Below are positions 44,059 through 52,813 of a DNA stretch of 64,000 bases, one piece after another. The notes below the pieces were generated by a model. The model was not told the DNA's origin and did not search any database. It saw only the letters and a program-made list of their open reading frames with translations. Source of the DNA: Cycloclasticus sp. (GTDB lineage Bacteria; Pseudomonadota; Gammaproteobacteria; Methylococcales; Cycloclasticaceae); the NCBI GenBank assembly GCA_040743155.1, contig JBFLJU010000001.1, positions 62,001 through 126,000 of the forward strand, read 5' to 3'. Numbering within the stretch: the stretch's first letter is position 1; the number at the start of each line of letters is the position of its first letter. A program made the position numbers and the translations under genes.

Positions 44059-45021
44059 ATGAATGTTAATACGCAGATGAGCAATAGAATGAACAACAAG
44101 CAGGGTGGTGCTGCATTGTTGATTCTAATGCTTATATTGGCGCTAACGATATCTACCGTTTTGGTGACAGGAGCAGGTAGAAAAGATAATACGGTTAAGC
44201 GAGATCAAGTATCGAGCGAGGCATTGGCTAAGGCTAAAGGTGCATTAGTGGGTTACGCATACCGCAACGATGGCGCGTTACCTTGTCCGGATTCTACTGG
44301 TAATGGGCTTGGGGATTCATGCTCAACTGCAGAAGGTTGGTTGCCGTGGCAAGCGCTAGGCGTTAAACCGTTAAGGGATGGTGATGGCGCATGTTTGCGT
44401 TATGCGGTGTCGGCAGCTTACGAGGGTGTGGCGCCTGCGAGTTTGGTGGACGGTGACTTTGAAATCCAAGATGTTAATAATAATACGCGTGATACAGGGA
44501 TAGTTGCTGTTGTATTAGCGCCATTAGAGGCGCTATCGGGACAATTGCGAGGCATGGGAAGTGGCAGTAACAGTGTGTGTGGCAGTACGGATTCTTCGGC
44601 ACAGAAGAATGATGCCGTGAATTATTTGGATATCATCAGTGGGGTTAATAATGCAGCCAGTAACCCGACTGTTTTTATACAGGCGGATAAGGCTGATGCG
44701 TTTAACGATGTCTCTATATGGCTCAGTACAACGGATATAACAGGCTCTATCGTGGTGGTCGCTTCGTGTGATGCTGGCTATACATTAATTAACGGTGTCT
44801 GTGAGCTTATACAGTCATGTGATACGGGGTATAGCCTTAATGAGGATGGAGAGTGCGTCGACGACATATATGGCTGCTTAGTAACAGAGGCGCCTAACAA
44901 TGGTGGGCAATGTAAGAATATTGTGTGTGATGAAGGCTATACCGCTAATAATGGTGGTCAATGTATAGCGGATAATAACGGAAACGGAAACGGAAACGGA
45001 AATGGAAATGGAAATGGGTAA
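44059..45021 (+). CDS. Minor pilin-like protein with EGF-like cysteine repeats and Gly-Asn tail
   Basis: A 320-residue pilin-like protein. The N-terminus (KQGGAALLILMLILALTIS) is a type-III-like leader and hydrophobic helix without the usual Glu5, as in tip pilins such as GspK or PilX. The middle carries LPCPDSTGNG...WLPWQALGV, which is shared with the next gene. The last 75 residues hold three repeats of the form C-D-x-G-Y-(S/T)-x4-G-x-C, like EGF modules, ending in seven Asn-Gly pairs encoded by a hexanucleotide repeat. I infer a tip adhesin-like minor pilin. It is followed by another pilin gene 15 bases on. Confidence 0.7.
   Translation: MNVNTQMSNRMNNKQGGAALLILMLILALTISTVLVTGAGRKDNTVKRDQVSSEALAKAKGALVGYAYRNDGALPCPDSTGNGLGDSCSTAEGWLPWQALGVKPLRDGDGACLRYAVSAAYEGVAPASLVDGDFEIQDVNNNTRDTGIVAVVLAPLEALSGQLRGMGSGSNSVCGSTDSSAQKNDAVNYLDIISGVNNAASNPTVFIQADKADAFNDVSIWLSTTDITGSIVVVASCDAGYTLINGVCELIQSCDTGYSLNEDGECVDDIYGCLVTEAPNNGGQCKNIVCDEGYTANNGGQCIADNNGNGNGNGNGNGNG
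44980..45015 (+). repeat. Hexanucleotide tandem repeat GGAAAY, six copies
   Basis: Three GGAAAC units followed by three GGAAAT units encode the Gly-Asn tail of the minor pilin-like protein, ending just before the stop. A six-base unit keeps the frame, so slippage would change only tail length. Confidence 0.95.
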
Positions 45022-45036
45022 GGGAAGAAATAGAAG

Positions 45037-45726
45037 ATGAAACCTAGAAAGGAGCTATTCTGCGTTCGGAAAATAAAGGGCTTTACTTTGGTTGAAATAG
45101 CCATTGTATTATTGGTTTTTGGCTTAGTGATTGGGGGGCTGATGGGGCCTTTGCAAGTACAGCTAGAAAGCTTGGATAGGAAAGCGACAGTGAAAGAAAT
45201 CGGGCTAATTAAAGAATCGATAGTTGGCTTCGCAATAAGAAATGGGCGGCTTCCGTGTCCTGACACAGATAGCGATGGTGCAGAAGATATGTCAGGCTCT
45301 GCTTGTACGCAGGTTTATGGTAACGTCCCTTGGGCCACACTGGGCGTGGGAATAATGGACGGTTGGAAAAGACCTTTCACTTATCGTGTTGACACAACCT
45401 ATGCCGATACAACGGATGGTTCAGGTTGTGCGGATGATGATACGGCTGGCGTATCGTTTGAAATATGTTCGGCAGGTGATATTAGTGTATTGGATAGTCA
45501 AGGTGGTAATGCCGTTGCATCTAATTTGCCTGCGATAATCGTTTCACACGGTAAAAACTGGGCGCAAGCGACAGGTAATGATGAAGGTGAGAATACGGAT
45601 GACGATGCCATTTTTGTTGACAAGACGTATGCGAGTGGTGGCAGTAATAACTACGACGATATTGTAGATTGGGTCAATTTAAATAATTTGATTGCAAAAA
45701 TGGTGGCAGCAAAAAAGTTACCCTGA
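45037..45726 (+). CDS. Type IV pilin-like protein with N-methylation motif
   Basis: A 229-residue prepilin. The cleavage site KGFTLVEIAIVLLVFGLVIGG (near residues 15-35) has the Gly, Phe and Glu5 of class IVa pilins, followed by the helix. The body has LPCPDTDSDGAED...VPWATLGV, shared with the preceding protein, so the two form a related minor-pilin pair. Cysteines suggest a C-terminal disulfide loop. Which Msh minor pilin it equals (MshB, C, D or O) cannot be told. Confidence 0.8.
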   Translation: MKPRKELFCVRKIKGFTLVEIAIVLLVFGLVIGGLMGPLQVQLESLDRKATVKEIGLIKESIVGFAIRNGRLPCPDTDSDGAEDMSGSACTQVYGNVPWATLGVGIMDGWKRPFTYRVDTTYADTTDGSGCADDDTAGVSFEICSAGDISVLDSQGGNAVASNLPAIIVSHGKNWAQATGNDEGENTDDDAIFVDKTYASGGSNNYDDIVDWVNLNNLIAKMVAAKKLP

Positions 45727-45825
45727 CGCTAAACTTAAAGTTAGGCTTGTAACTTATTATTATTACGCTATATTTTGTCAGTGAATATAAGCTTTGATGG
45801 ATAAAATAAAAACTAGGGAATTGGG

Positions 45826-46398
45826 ATGAACAATATAAATAAACAAAATGGATTTACACTAGTAGAAATAGCAATTGTATTGGTGATTATTGGTTTACTA
45901 CTAGGCGGTGTTCTTAAGGGGCAGGAAATGATTAAGAATGCTGAGATTCGTAATGTGATTACTGATGTTAGTGGTGTTACAACGGCGCTGTACGCGTATA
46001 GAGATCGTTATAACGCGATTCCTGGGGATGACCTTCTTGGTGTGACGCATACTGGTGTAGCCAGCAGTAATGGCGATGGTAATGGAGCGATTGCGAATGG
46101 CTCAGGCGGCACCCCTGCAGAAGAAACAAACTTCTTTGCTCACCTAAGAGCCGTTAACCTGCTGACCGGCAGTGGAACAACGTTACCAAGCCACTCTTTA
46201 GGTGGGACGTTGACTGTCGCTAATGGGACTAATGGATTATCCGGAAATGTTGTCTGTGCGAGTGGGGTTGATGGAGCTGACGCGCTAATTGTAGATACGA
46301 AAGAAGATGATGGTGTTTACAATACGGGAACTGTCCGTAGTGATGGATCGGCTGCGTATGCATCGGGAACGGCGGTATCACTTTGTTTTGAAATGTAG
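45826..46398 (+). CDS. Pilin, probable major subunit (MshA-like)
   Basis: A 190-residue prepilin with a short leader and the cleavage motif NGFTLVEIAIVLVIIGLLLGG, including Glu5, followed by a helix with KGQEMIKNAEIRNVI. The globular part is rich in Gly, Ala and Thr, and two cysteines flank the C-terminal loop (VVCAS and LCFEM). A 99-base gap before it and a strong terminator behind it fit a separately and strongly expressed major pilin, but this is inference. Confidence 0.8.
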   Translation: MNNINKQNGFTLVEIAIVLVIIGLLLGGVLKGQEMIKNAEIRNVITDVSGVTTALYAYRDRYNAIPGDDLLGVTHTGVASSNGDGNGAIANGSGGTPAEETNFFAHLRAVNLLTGSGTTLPSHSLGGTLTVANGTNGLSGNVVCASGVDGADALIVDTKEDDGVYNTGTVRSDGSAAYASGTAVSLCFEM

Positions 46399-46417
46399 TA
46401 AAAACTGATTTATGACG

Positions 46418-46454
46418 ACCTTCCCATTACCGAGCGTTATGGGAAGGTTTTTTT
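46418..46454 (+). terminator. Intrinsic terminator after the pilin gene
   Basis: Perfect stem ACCTTCCCAT / ATGGGAAGGT with an 11-base loop and seven T residues, just before the PilZ gene. Confidence 0.92.
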
Positions 46455-46467
46455 ATGAAATAAAATA

Positions 46468-47214
46468 ATGAAAAAACAAATATCAAATCGACGTAACGAG
46501 AAACGGCTTCATTTGCCAGATGTGCAAATAAAGGTGCGTAAATTATCGCTGGGTATAAATGCCTCTTTTGTTGAGTGTTTACCCATTGATGTAAGCCAGA
46601 ATGGTTTGGCGTTTGCATCGGATGAGTTGAGTTTTGATTTGTTGCAAAAGATTTATATTGAGCTGTCTGTTGGTCATCGGAAAATTGAAGGCAAGGCGCT
46701 TATTTGTCATATCGTAGAAAAAGATGATGTGACTCAATACGGCGTATTGTTTATTGATGTTGCGCCTTCAGTTGAAGAGACGCTTAGCCTCGAAACGCTG
46801 TCATCTGTTCGTGTGAAGGATTTTTCTGCTGGCATCGCCGACAATATGGTATTAAAGCTTCGCCAAAACGCGGACCATAAGCGTTTAAAAAAGGCCCAAA
46901 TACATTTATTTGACGGTGTGAATGCCTTTAAATCACGTTTGATTGAACTGCTTAAAGATGATGTGGATGGACAAGGTCATTCATACCAATTAGACACATT
47001 GTTTGAATTTGATACCCAGGCGATGTCAATCACGGTGCCGATGAAAGATACTGAAGGGACTTCTTTAACGCGTTGTACGATTAAACCAGTACTGGTACGT
47101 GGTCAGAAAAAGGTCGTGTTTGAAACAGACGCGGGCCGTGAGTTTGGTAACTTATTTGATGTGCTACAAGAAATAAGCGATACCTTCCAATGGATGCTAT
47201 CTGAACAAGCTTAG
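46468..47214 (+). CDS. PilZ-domain cyclic di-GMP binding protein
   Basis: A 248-residue protein. Near the N-terminus it has the PilZ signature RRNEKR (about 8-13) and DVSQNG (about 46-51), which together bind c-di-GMP; the rest of the PilZ barrel extends to about residue 110. A helical C-terminal region (110-248) of unknown role follows. Just behind the pilin terminator, it is a likely sensor for pilus or surface behaviour. Confidence 0.85.
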   Translation: MKKQISNRRNEKRLHLPDVQIKVRKLSLGINASFVECLPIDVSQNGLAFASDELSFDLLQKIYIELSVGHRKIEGKALICHIVEKDDVTQYGVLFIDVAPSVEETLSLETLSSVRVKDFSAGIADNMVLKLRQNADHKRLKKAQIHLFDGVNAFKSRLIELLKDDVDGQGHSYQLDTLFEFDTQAMSITVPMKDTEGTSLTRCTIKPVLVRGQKKVVFETDAGREFGNLFDVLQEISDTFQWMLSEQA

Positions 47215-47362
47215 TGCCTTGAGTATCTAGTCCGTAGTTTCTTGATAATGCAAGTGCTGACAAAAAGCCGGTATCGCAGGTTACTTTAAAACTTTCATCT
47301 GTCGTTGAGCTACAAAAGAAACGGCCAGTTTTTAGCGATGATTTTCCTGTATTTGGATGCGT

Positions 47363-48232
47363 TTAAACGAAGACGATGCAACGATTTTTATACACTAATA
47401 CTTCGTGTTGAAGGTGGTGTCTGATCGCGCGGGATAAGACAATTTTCTCGTTGTCTTGACCTTTGCGTTTTAAATCGTCAACGTTGTCGTTATGCCTGAT
47501 GCGCACGATGTCTTGCTCGATGATAGGGCCTGCATCAAGTTCAGTGGTGACGTAGTGGCTTGTTGCGCCAATAATTTTTACGCCCCTTTCATGAGCTGAA
47601 TGGTACGGTTTAGCGCCAGGGAATGCCGGTAGGAATGAATGGTGAATATTAATAACCTGATGAGGGTAATGATCAATAAAATTAGCGCTTAATATTTGCA
47701 TATAACGCGCGAGCACAATGGTATCGACTTGATGCTCTGCCAGTAAATTAAGCTGAGTTTGTTCTTGTTGCTGTTTATTGTCGGCGGTTATCGGTAGGTG
47801 ATGAAACGCAATGCCCGCGTTTTCAGCGAGAGACCGGTAGTCTTGATGGTTACTGATGATTAGAGGAATTTCAACGTTCCACTCGCCCGATTGGTAGCGA
47901 GATAAGATGTCGAATAAACAGTGCCCGTGTTGTGAAACAAACAGCGCTAATCGGGGTTTAATATCAGAAAAGGCGATTTGCCAGTTCATATTAAGCGTTG
48001 AACCAACTTGCTGGGCAAAGGCTTGTTGAATGGAGTCACGTTGAATGGCGAAGTGCTCGAGCTGCCACTCAACGCGCATAAAGAAGTGCTTATCATCGGT
48101 ATCAACGTGCTGTTCCAAATCAACAATATTGCCATTGTTTCGTGACAGAAAGTCAGTCACTTTTGCGATGATGCCCGGTTGGTCAGGGCACTCTGCCAAC
48201 AATATAGCGGATGCTTGATTATGCGATGTCAT
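47363..48232 (-). CDS. purU: Formyltetrahydrofolate deformylase PurU
   Basis: PurU hydrolyses 10-formyl-THF to formate and THF, balancing one-carbon pools. The 289-residue protein has an N-terminal ACT domain (ILLAECPDQPGIIAKVTDFL, about 9-28) and a C-terminal formyltransferase domain with the catalytic NIHHSFLPAFPGAKPYHSA (about 205-223) and the Asp in TELDAGPIIEQD. Length matches. It is the last gene of a minus-strand group with the HIT and moaC genes. Confidence 0.95.
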   Translation of the reverse strand: MTSHNQASAILLAECPDQPGIIAKVTDFLSRNNGNIVDLEQHVDTDDKHFFMRVEWQLEHFAIQRDSIQQAFAQQVGSTLNMNWQIAFSDIKPRLALFVSQHGHCLFDILSRYQSGEWNVEIPLIISNHQDYRSLAENAGIAFHHLPITADNKQQQEQTQLNLLAEHQVDTIVLARYMQILSANFIDHYPHQVINIHHSFLPAFPGAKPYHSAHERGVKIIGATSHYVTTELDAGPIIEQDIVRIRHNDNVDDLKRKGQDNEKIVLSRAIRHHLQHEVLVYKNRCIVFV

Positions 48233-48239
48233 TTTTGTT

Positions 48240-48677
48240 CTAGTCTGTAGGGAGCGTTGGTGTGAAGCTCATATTGTGGAGTAATTGCAATGTTTTATGG
48301 GTGCGCTCCGCTAGAGAGACCTCATCATAGGGTTTTGCGTCAACGTAACCCCACACTGGGTTTGGCCATGCGGCATCTTTTTTATAACGCACGATATGGT
48401 GAAGGTGTAATTGAGGCACCATATTGCCTAAAGCAGCGATGTTCATTTTGTCAGCAGTAAAGGCTTTACTTAAAGCATGACTGAGTTGTAATGATTCATG
48501 TTGTAATTTTTGTTGATCGATAAGGCTGAGTTGAAAAGCCTCACTAATGCCCGCTTCTCTTGGTACAAGTATGTACCACGGGTAATTCGCGTCTTTGCTC
48601 AGCAATAATGCGCACAGAGGAAAGTCTCCAAGGTAATGGCAGTCCTCAGCGAGTCTAGGGTGTAGTTCAAATTGCAT
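48240..48677 (-). CDS. HIT-family (histidine triad) protein
   Basis: A 145-residue HIT-superfamily hydrolase or nucleotidyltransferase-like protein. It has VPQLHLHHIVRY, a near form of the HxHxH triad (His-Leu-His-His), near residue 98, and a W-containing PWYILVPR segment. It most resembles the small HIT proteins that hydrolyse dinucleoside polyphosphates or AMP esters. I place the start at 48677, two bases after the moaC stop, since the extension upstream overlaps moaC and lacks a ribosome site. Confidence 0.8.
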   Translation of the reverse strand: MQFELHPRLAEDCHYLGDFPLCALLLSKDANYPWYILVPREAGISEAFQLSLIDQQKLQHESLQLSHALSKAFTADKMNIAALGNMVPQLHLHHIVRYKKDAAWPNPVWGYVDAKPYDEVSLAERTHKTLQLLHNMSFTPTLPTD

Positions 48678-48679
48678 TG

Positions 48680-49162
48680 TTAATCGGCCTCTCGTTTCCA
48701 ATGTCCAGATTTACCGCCTTTTTTCTCAAGCAAGCGAACGCCCTGTATTGTCATGCCGCGATCAACGGCTTTGCACATATCGTAAATCGTTAGTAAAGCA
48801 ACTTGTGTCGCGTTCAGTGCTTCCATTTCAACACCTGTTTTACCCGAGGTGGTGACGGTCGTTTGGCAAACAATGCGGTTGTTGTTGGTATCGGGCTCGA
48901 GTTTTATATCCACGTGGGTAATGGGGAGTGGGTGGCATAAAGGCACCAAGTCGGCGGTTTTCTTACTGGCCATAATGCCTGCGATACGGGCAATGCCAAG
49001 CACGTCACCTTTTTTATTATCACCATCAATCACACGTTGCAGTGTGGCGGCGTCCATTTCAATAAACCCCTCTGTTATTGCAGTACGGTCTGTGTCGGCC
49101 TTTGCGCTAATGTCTACCATATGGGCGTCGCCGGCGGCGTTAAAGTGTGTGAGCTCTGACAT
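48680..49162 (-). CDS. moaC: Cyclic pyranopterin monophosphate synthase MoaC
   Basis: MoaC forms the cyclic pyranopterin of the molybdenum cofactor from the MoaA product. The 160-residue protein has [14 protein letters not shown] near the start, [15 protein letters not shown] (about 65-80), and [23 protein letters not shown] with the conserved catalytic Asp and Lys. The ATG at 49162 gives the standard length; an earlier ATG adds 18 residues that do not look like MoaC. It is divergent from moaD, and moaA is not in the window. Confidence 0.95.
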   Translation of the reverse strand: MSELTHFNAAGDAHMVDISAKADTDRTAITEGFIEMDAATLQRVIDGDNKKGDVLGIARIAGIMASKKTADLVPLCHPLPITHVDIKLEPDTNNNRIVCQTTVTTSGKTGVEMEALNATQVALLTIYDMCKAVDRGMTIQGVRLLEKKGGKSGHWKREAD

Positions 49163-49243
49163 ATCTAGTGACTTTCTTTGTTTGTTAGCGTGGTAATATG
49201 TTGAATTATGACACATTCAAATAGCGAGATGTACGGAGAAATC

Positions 49244-49477
49244 ATGCCGATAAAAGTACTTTATTTTGCCAGTTTAAAAGAGATATTTGGGCGAAGCGAA
49301 GAGCAGCTCAGTGTGGAAGGGTTGACGACGGTTGGGGATGTTTGGAAGCGCGTTAGCGCGGGCCATAAAATATCACAGCAAGTTTTATATTCGGTTAATC
49401 AAGAATACGCCCAAGCAGATTCTATTGTTAAAGTGGGTGATGAAGTGGCTTTTTTTCCTCCTGTAACCGGCGGTTAA
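49244..49477 (+). CDS. moaD: Molybdopterin synthase small subunit MoaD
   Basis: A 77-residue ubiquitin-like sulfur carrier ending in the required Gly-Gly (PPVTGG), which is thiocarboxylated and inserted into MoaE. The core begins MPIKVLYFASLKEIFG. I place the start at 49244 because GGAGA lies upstream at the right spacing; an earlier ATG would add 12 odd residues. MoaE starts one base after the stop codon. Confidence 0.95.
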   Translation: MPIKVLYFASLKEIFGRSEEQLSVEGLTTVGDVWKRVSAGHKISQQVLYSVNQEYAQADSIVKVGDEVAFFPPVTGG

Positions 49478-49478
49478 G

Positions 49479-49931
49479 ATGATTAAAGTAACCGACAGTG
49501 AGTTTGACCCTTGGCATGAGCTGTCCACGTTCCAGCGTGAAATGAGGCGGGATGGTGAATTTGGTGCATGCGCTAATTTTATTGGCACGATGCGTGATAT
49601 GAACGAGGGTGATTTGATCAACGGGATGGTGCTTGAGCATTACCCAGGGATGACTGAGAAGCACCTAGAGAAGATAGTGCAGGCAGCGAAAGAACAGTGG
49701 GATCTGTTAGAGGCTTTGGTGATTCATCGGGTCGGTGAGTTGTTGCCGAACGACCCCATTGTATTAGTGGCAGTATGGTCGGCACACCGTAAAGACGCTT
49801 TTGAGGCCAGTCGTTTTATTATGGAAGATTTAAAGAGCAAAGCACCTTTCTGGAAAAAGGAAAGTCTACGTGCGAGCGATCAGCAGACAGAAAAAAACCG
49901 CTGGGTTGCAAAAAACACCAGCGGTTACTAA
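49479..49931 (+). CDS. moaE: Molybdopterin synthase large subunit MoaE
   Basis: A 150-residue catalytic subunit, which with MoaD converts cyclic pyranopterin to molybdopterin. Family landmarks: GACANFIGTMRDMNEG (about 28-43), the LEHYPGMTEK segment, VIHRVGEL, and the catalytic lysine region KSKAPFWKKE (about 123-132). The C-terminal 12 residues are encoded by DNA that also forms the terminator of the convergent ppa gene. Confidence 0.95.
   Translation: MIKVTDSEFDPWHELSTFQREMRRDGEFGACANFIGTMRDMNEGDLINGMVLEHYPGMTEKHLEKIVQAAKEQWDLLEALVIHRVGELLPNDPIVLVAVWSAHRKDAFEASRFIMEDLKSKAPFWKKESLRASDQQTEKNRWVAKNTSGY
49891..49926 (-). terminator. Intrinsic terminator of ppa, inside moaE
   Basis: Stem AACCGCTGG (49896-49904) with CCAGCGGTT (49918-49926), 13-base loop, followed in the minus direction by seven T residues (complement of 49891-49897), 21 bases after the ppa stop. 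It lies wholly within the moaE coding sequence. Confidence 0.85.
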
Positions 49932-49947
49932 CCGGAATTGTCAGTTT

Positions 49948-50496
49948 TTAGAAACGAGGCTTGTCGTCGGTAGCTTCGTAGCGTTCGACACTTTCCATGA
50001 TTTCTTTTGCAGCGCCTTCGACACCTTCCCAGCCTTCAATTTTTACCCATTTACCAGACTCTAAATCTTTGTAATGTTCAAAGAAGTGAGAAATTTGGTT
50101 TAAAACAATGGCCGGAATGTCTTTGTGAGATTTTACGTCATCATAAAGCGGTGTTAATTTTGACACGGGGACGGCTAATACTTTCGCATCTTCACCGGCT
50201 TCGTCAGTCATTTTTAGCACGCCAATGGGGCGACAACGAATCACAGAACCGTTCATTAATGGGACTGGAGTAATAACTAAAACGTCAACAGGGTCGCCAT
50301 CATCAGATAACGTGTGTGGCACATAGCCGTAGTTGCAAGGGTAGTGCATCGCTGTGCCCATGAAACGGTCTACGAATAATGAGCCTGACTCTTTATCGAC
50401 TTCATATTTAATAGGATCAGCATGTGAGGGTATTTCAATAATGACGTTAATGTCGTGGGGTAAGTCGTTTCCTGACGGGACTAAATTAAGGCTCAT
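49948..50496 (-). CDS. ppa: Inorganic pyrophosphatase Ppa (family I)
   Basis: Soluble family I pyrophosphatase, 182 residues, hydrolysing PPi to drive biosynthesis. The signature [10 protein letters not shown] (about residues 66-75) with its magnesium-binding aspartates, the basic residue in KYEVDKESG, and the YNY-like region YPCNYGY are all present. A perfect TATAAT (minus strand, 50542-50537) lies about 40 bases before the start. It diverges from the membrane pyrophosphatase. Confidence 0.95.
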   Translation of the reverse strand: MSLNLVPSGNDLPHDINVIIEIPSHADPIKYEVDKESGSLFVDRFMGTAMHYPCNYGYVPHTLSDDGDPVDVLVITPVPLMNGSVIRCRPIGVLKMTDEAGEDAKVLAVPVSKLTPLYDDVKSHKDIPAIVLNQISHFFEHYKDLESGKWVKIEGWEGVEGAAKEIMESVERYEATDDKPRF

Positions 50497-50671
50497 ATTA
50501 TTTCCTATGTTTTATATTTTATAATTGCTGTGCTGCATTATACAGGGGTGCGCTAAATTAATTAAATTTTATACTTGCACCATTCTTATAGGCAGGTTAA
50601 AAAAGACGAGTTGTTGTATTTTTGTGTGAATTAAAAATTCTAGATCAATAAAAAAACATCGGGAGAAAAAC

Positions 50672-52678
50672 ATGGAGTTGAGTCATTTATTGCCCCCTAT
50701 CATAGGGTGTTTTGGTTTATACGCAGCCAAGTATGTGTACGGCTTAGTGATGAAGTACCCAGAAGGTGAAGGAGCGGTAGCGAAAATTGCTGAGCAGATC
50801 CATCTAGGTGCGATGGTTTTTATGAAGCGCGAATATAAAATGCTGGCTAATGTTGCCGCTGTATTATTTGTTTTAACCTTTATATTTTTGGGCTGGGCAA
50901 CGGCGCTCTGTTTTTTGATTGGTGCCTTGGCATCGGGAGCGGCGGGCTACATTGGTATGAACACCGCGACTAAGGCGAATGTTAGAACCACCACGGCGGC
51001 CCACGTAGATGGCGCAGAGGCCGCGCTGTCGGTCGCTTTCTTCGGTGGTTCTATTATGGGTTTGGCGGTCGCGTCACTCGGTTTGATGGGGTTAGGTTTA
51101 ATGTACCTGTTCTTTGGTAGCGACCCAGAAACCTCGCACGCGATTCATGGTTTTGCGATGGGCGCTTCAGTCGTGGCTCTTTTTTCACGAGTGGGTGGCG
51201 GGATTTTCACTAAAAGTGCAGATGTTGGCGCTGACTTGGTGGGTAAAATTGAAGCGGGTATTCCAGAAGATGATCCGCGAAATCCCGGTGTTATAGCCGA
51301 TAACGTGGGTGACAATGTAGGCGATGTTGCTGGTATGGGGTCTGATATTTTTGAGTCTTATTGCGGCTCAATGATTGCGACGATTGCGATTGCATCAACC
51401 ATGTCAGCTGTTTTATTGTCAGAGCTTGGTGCCCAATCAAGTTTAATGTTTTTACCCCTAGCATTAGCGTCTATCGGCTTACTTTGTTCGATAGGGGGAA
51501 TCATCATTGTAAAAAAGAACGCATCAAAATCACCAGAAAAAGCACTACGCATGGGAACGATGGGGGCATCTTTACTATTTATTGTGGTGGCACTGTTGCT
51601 GATTTTAATGATGGACGTGAATACGTATGTCTGGATGGCCGTTTTAGCAGGAGCGGTGGGCGGCATTATTATTGGCCTTGTGACGGAATATTACACCGCT
51701 GGCGCGCCGGTTCAACATATAGCGAAATCGGGTGAAACGGGGCCAGCCACGGTGATGATTTCTGGACTAGCCGTGGGCATGCAATCAGTCGCCATACCTG
51801 TTTTTACTATTTGTGGAGTGATTGGAGTGGCTAGCCATTTTGCTAGTTTATACGGTGTGGGTATCGCGGCAGTTGGTATGTTGGCAACGGTTGGCATTAC
51901 CATGGCCATTGATGCTTATGGTCCTGTGGCCGATAACGCGGGCGGCATTGCTGAGATGGGGGGCTTGGGTGAAGAAACGCGCAAGATCACCGATTCATTA
52001 GATGAACTAGGCAATACAACCGCCGCGATCGGTAAGGGCTTTGCGATTGGCGCGGCCGCATTGGCTGCGTTGGCCATCATTACTGCGTTTATTGAAACAG
52101 TGTCGGCACATGTGCCTGATTTTTCATTGGAGTTGAATGACCCGCAGGTATTAATTGGTTTGTTTATCGGTGGAGTTATTCCTTTTGTCATCGCGGCGCT
52201 GACGATGACAGCTGTTGGCGATGCGGCATTTGAAATGATCAAAGAGATTCGCCGTCAATTTAGAGAAATAGATGGCTTATTAGAAGGTACCGCAGAACCA
52301 GACACGGCTAGATGTATTGATATTGCGACAACAGCGGCACTTAAAAAAATGATCGTGCCGGGTGTTATTGCGATCAGTGCGCCACCGTTAGTTGGTTTTT
52401 TAATCAGCGCAGAAGCCTTAGGCGGCATGCTGTCTGGAGCTTTACTATGCTGCGTATTGATGGCGCTAATGATGGCTAATGCCGGTGGGGCGTGGGATAA
52501 CGCAAAGAAATATGTTGAAAAAGGCAATCTCGGTGGTAAGGGCTCAGATACTCACACGGCTGTGGTGGTGGGCGATACCGTGGGTGATCCGTTTAAGGAC
52601 ACATCGGGTCCATCAATGAATATTTTGATTAACGTGATGGCGATTGTGAGCTTGGTCATCGCGCCTTTGCTGGGTTAA
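50672..52678 (+). CDS. hppA: Membrane-bound ion-translocating pyrophosphatase HppA
   Basis: A 668-residue integral-membrane pump with about 16 transmembrane helices that couples PPi hydrolysis to proton or sodium export. Catalytic motifs [13 protein letters not shown] (about 190-202), [12 protein letters not shown] (about 213-224) and the C-terminal [18 protein letters not shown] are present. The signature [14 protein letters not shown] carries Ala rather than Lys, the marker of the potassium-dependent class, which includes proton and sodium pumps; the ion cannot be decided here. A GGGAGA site precedes the ATG. A terminator follows. Confidence 0.95.
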   Translation: MELSHLLPPIIGCFGLYAAKYVYGLVMKYPEGEGAVAKIAEQIHLGAMVFMKREYKMLANVAAVLFVLTFIFLGWATALCFLIGALASGAAGYIGMNTATKANVRTTTAAHVDGAEAALSVAFFGGSIMGLAVASLGLMGLGLMYLFFGSDPETSHAIHGFAMGASVVALFSRVGGGIFTKSADVGADLVGKIEAGIPEDDPRNPGVIADNVGDNVGDVAGMGSDIFESYCGSMIATIAIASTMSAVLLSELGAQSSLMFLPLALASIGLLCSIGGIIIVKKNASKSPEKALRMGTMGASLLFIVVALLLILMMDVNTYVWMAVLAGAVGGIIIGLVTEYYTAGAPVQHIAKSGETGPATVMISGLAVGMQSVAIPVFTICGVIGVASHFASLYGVGIAAVGMLATVGITMAIDAYGPVADNAGGIAEMGGLGEETRKITDSLDELGNTTAAIGKGFAIGAAALAALAIITAFIETVSAHVPDFSLELNDPQVLIGLFIGGVIPFVIAALTMTAVGDAAFEMIKEIRRQFREIDGLLEGTAEPDTARCIDIATTAALKKMIVPGVIAISAPPLVGFLISAEALGGMLSGALLCCVLMALMMANAGGAWDNAKKYVEKGNLGGKGSDTHTAVVVGDTVGDPFKDTSGPSMNILINVMAIVSLVIAPLLG

Positions 52679-52702
52679 AGCGTTCTCGTAAACGATACAG
52701 AT

Positions 52703-52736
52703 AAGGCAGCTGCATCAGCAGTTGCCTTTTTGTTTC
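52703..52736 (+). terminator. Intrinsic terminator after hppA
   Basis: Stem AAGGCAGCTGC / GCAGTTGCCTT (one G-T pair), loop ATCA, followed by T residues. Confidence 0.9.
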
Positions 52737-52813
52737 TTAAACCCTTTGTTTTGTTAAAAATGTTGAAGAGCTATCTCCTATAATGCTTACTCCTAAAACT
52801 AATAATTTTTCGT

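Noticed and set aside
44980-45015. Hexanucleotide repeat as an on-off phase switch
   Set aside because: The unit is six bases, so slippage cannot shift the frame; only tail length can vary.
51916-52242. Minus-strand open frame opposite hppA, rich in Ala, Pro and Ile
   Set aside because: Composition simply mirrors hydrophobic codons of the membrane pyrophosphatase.
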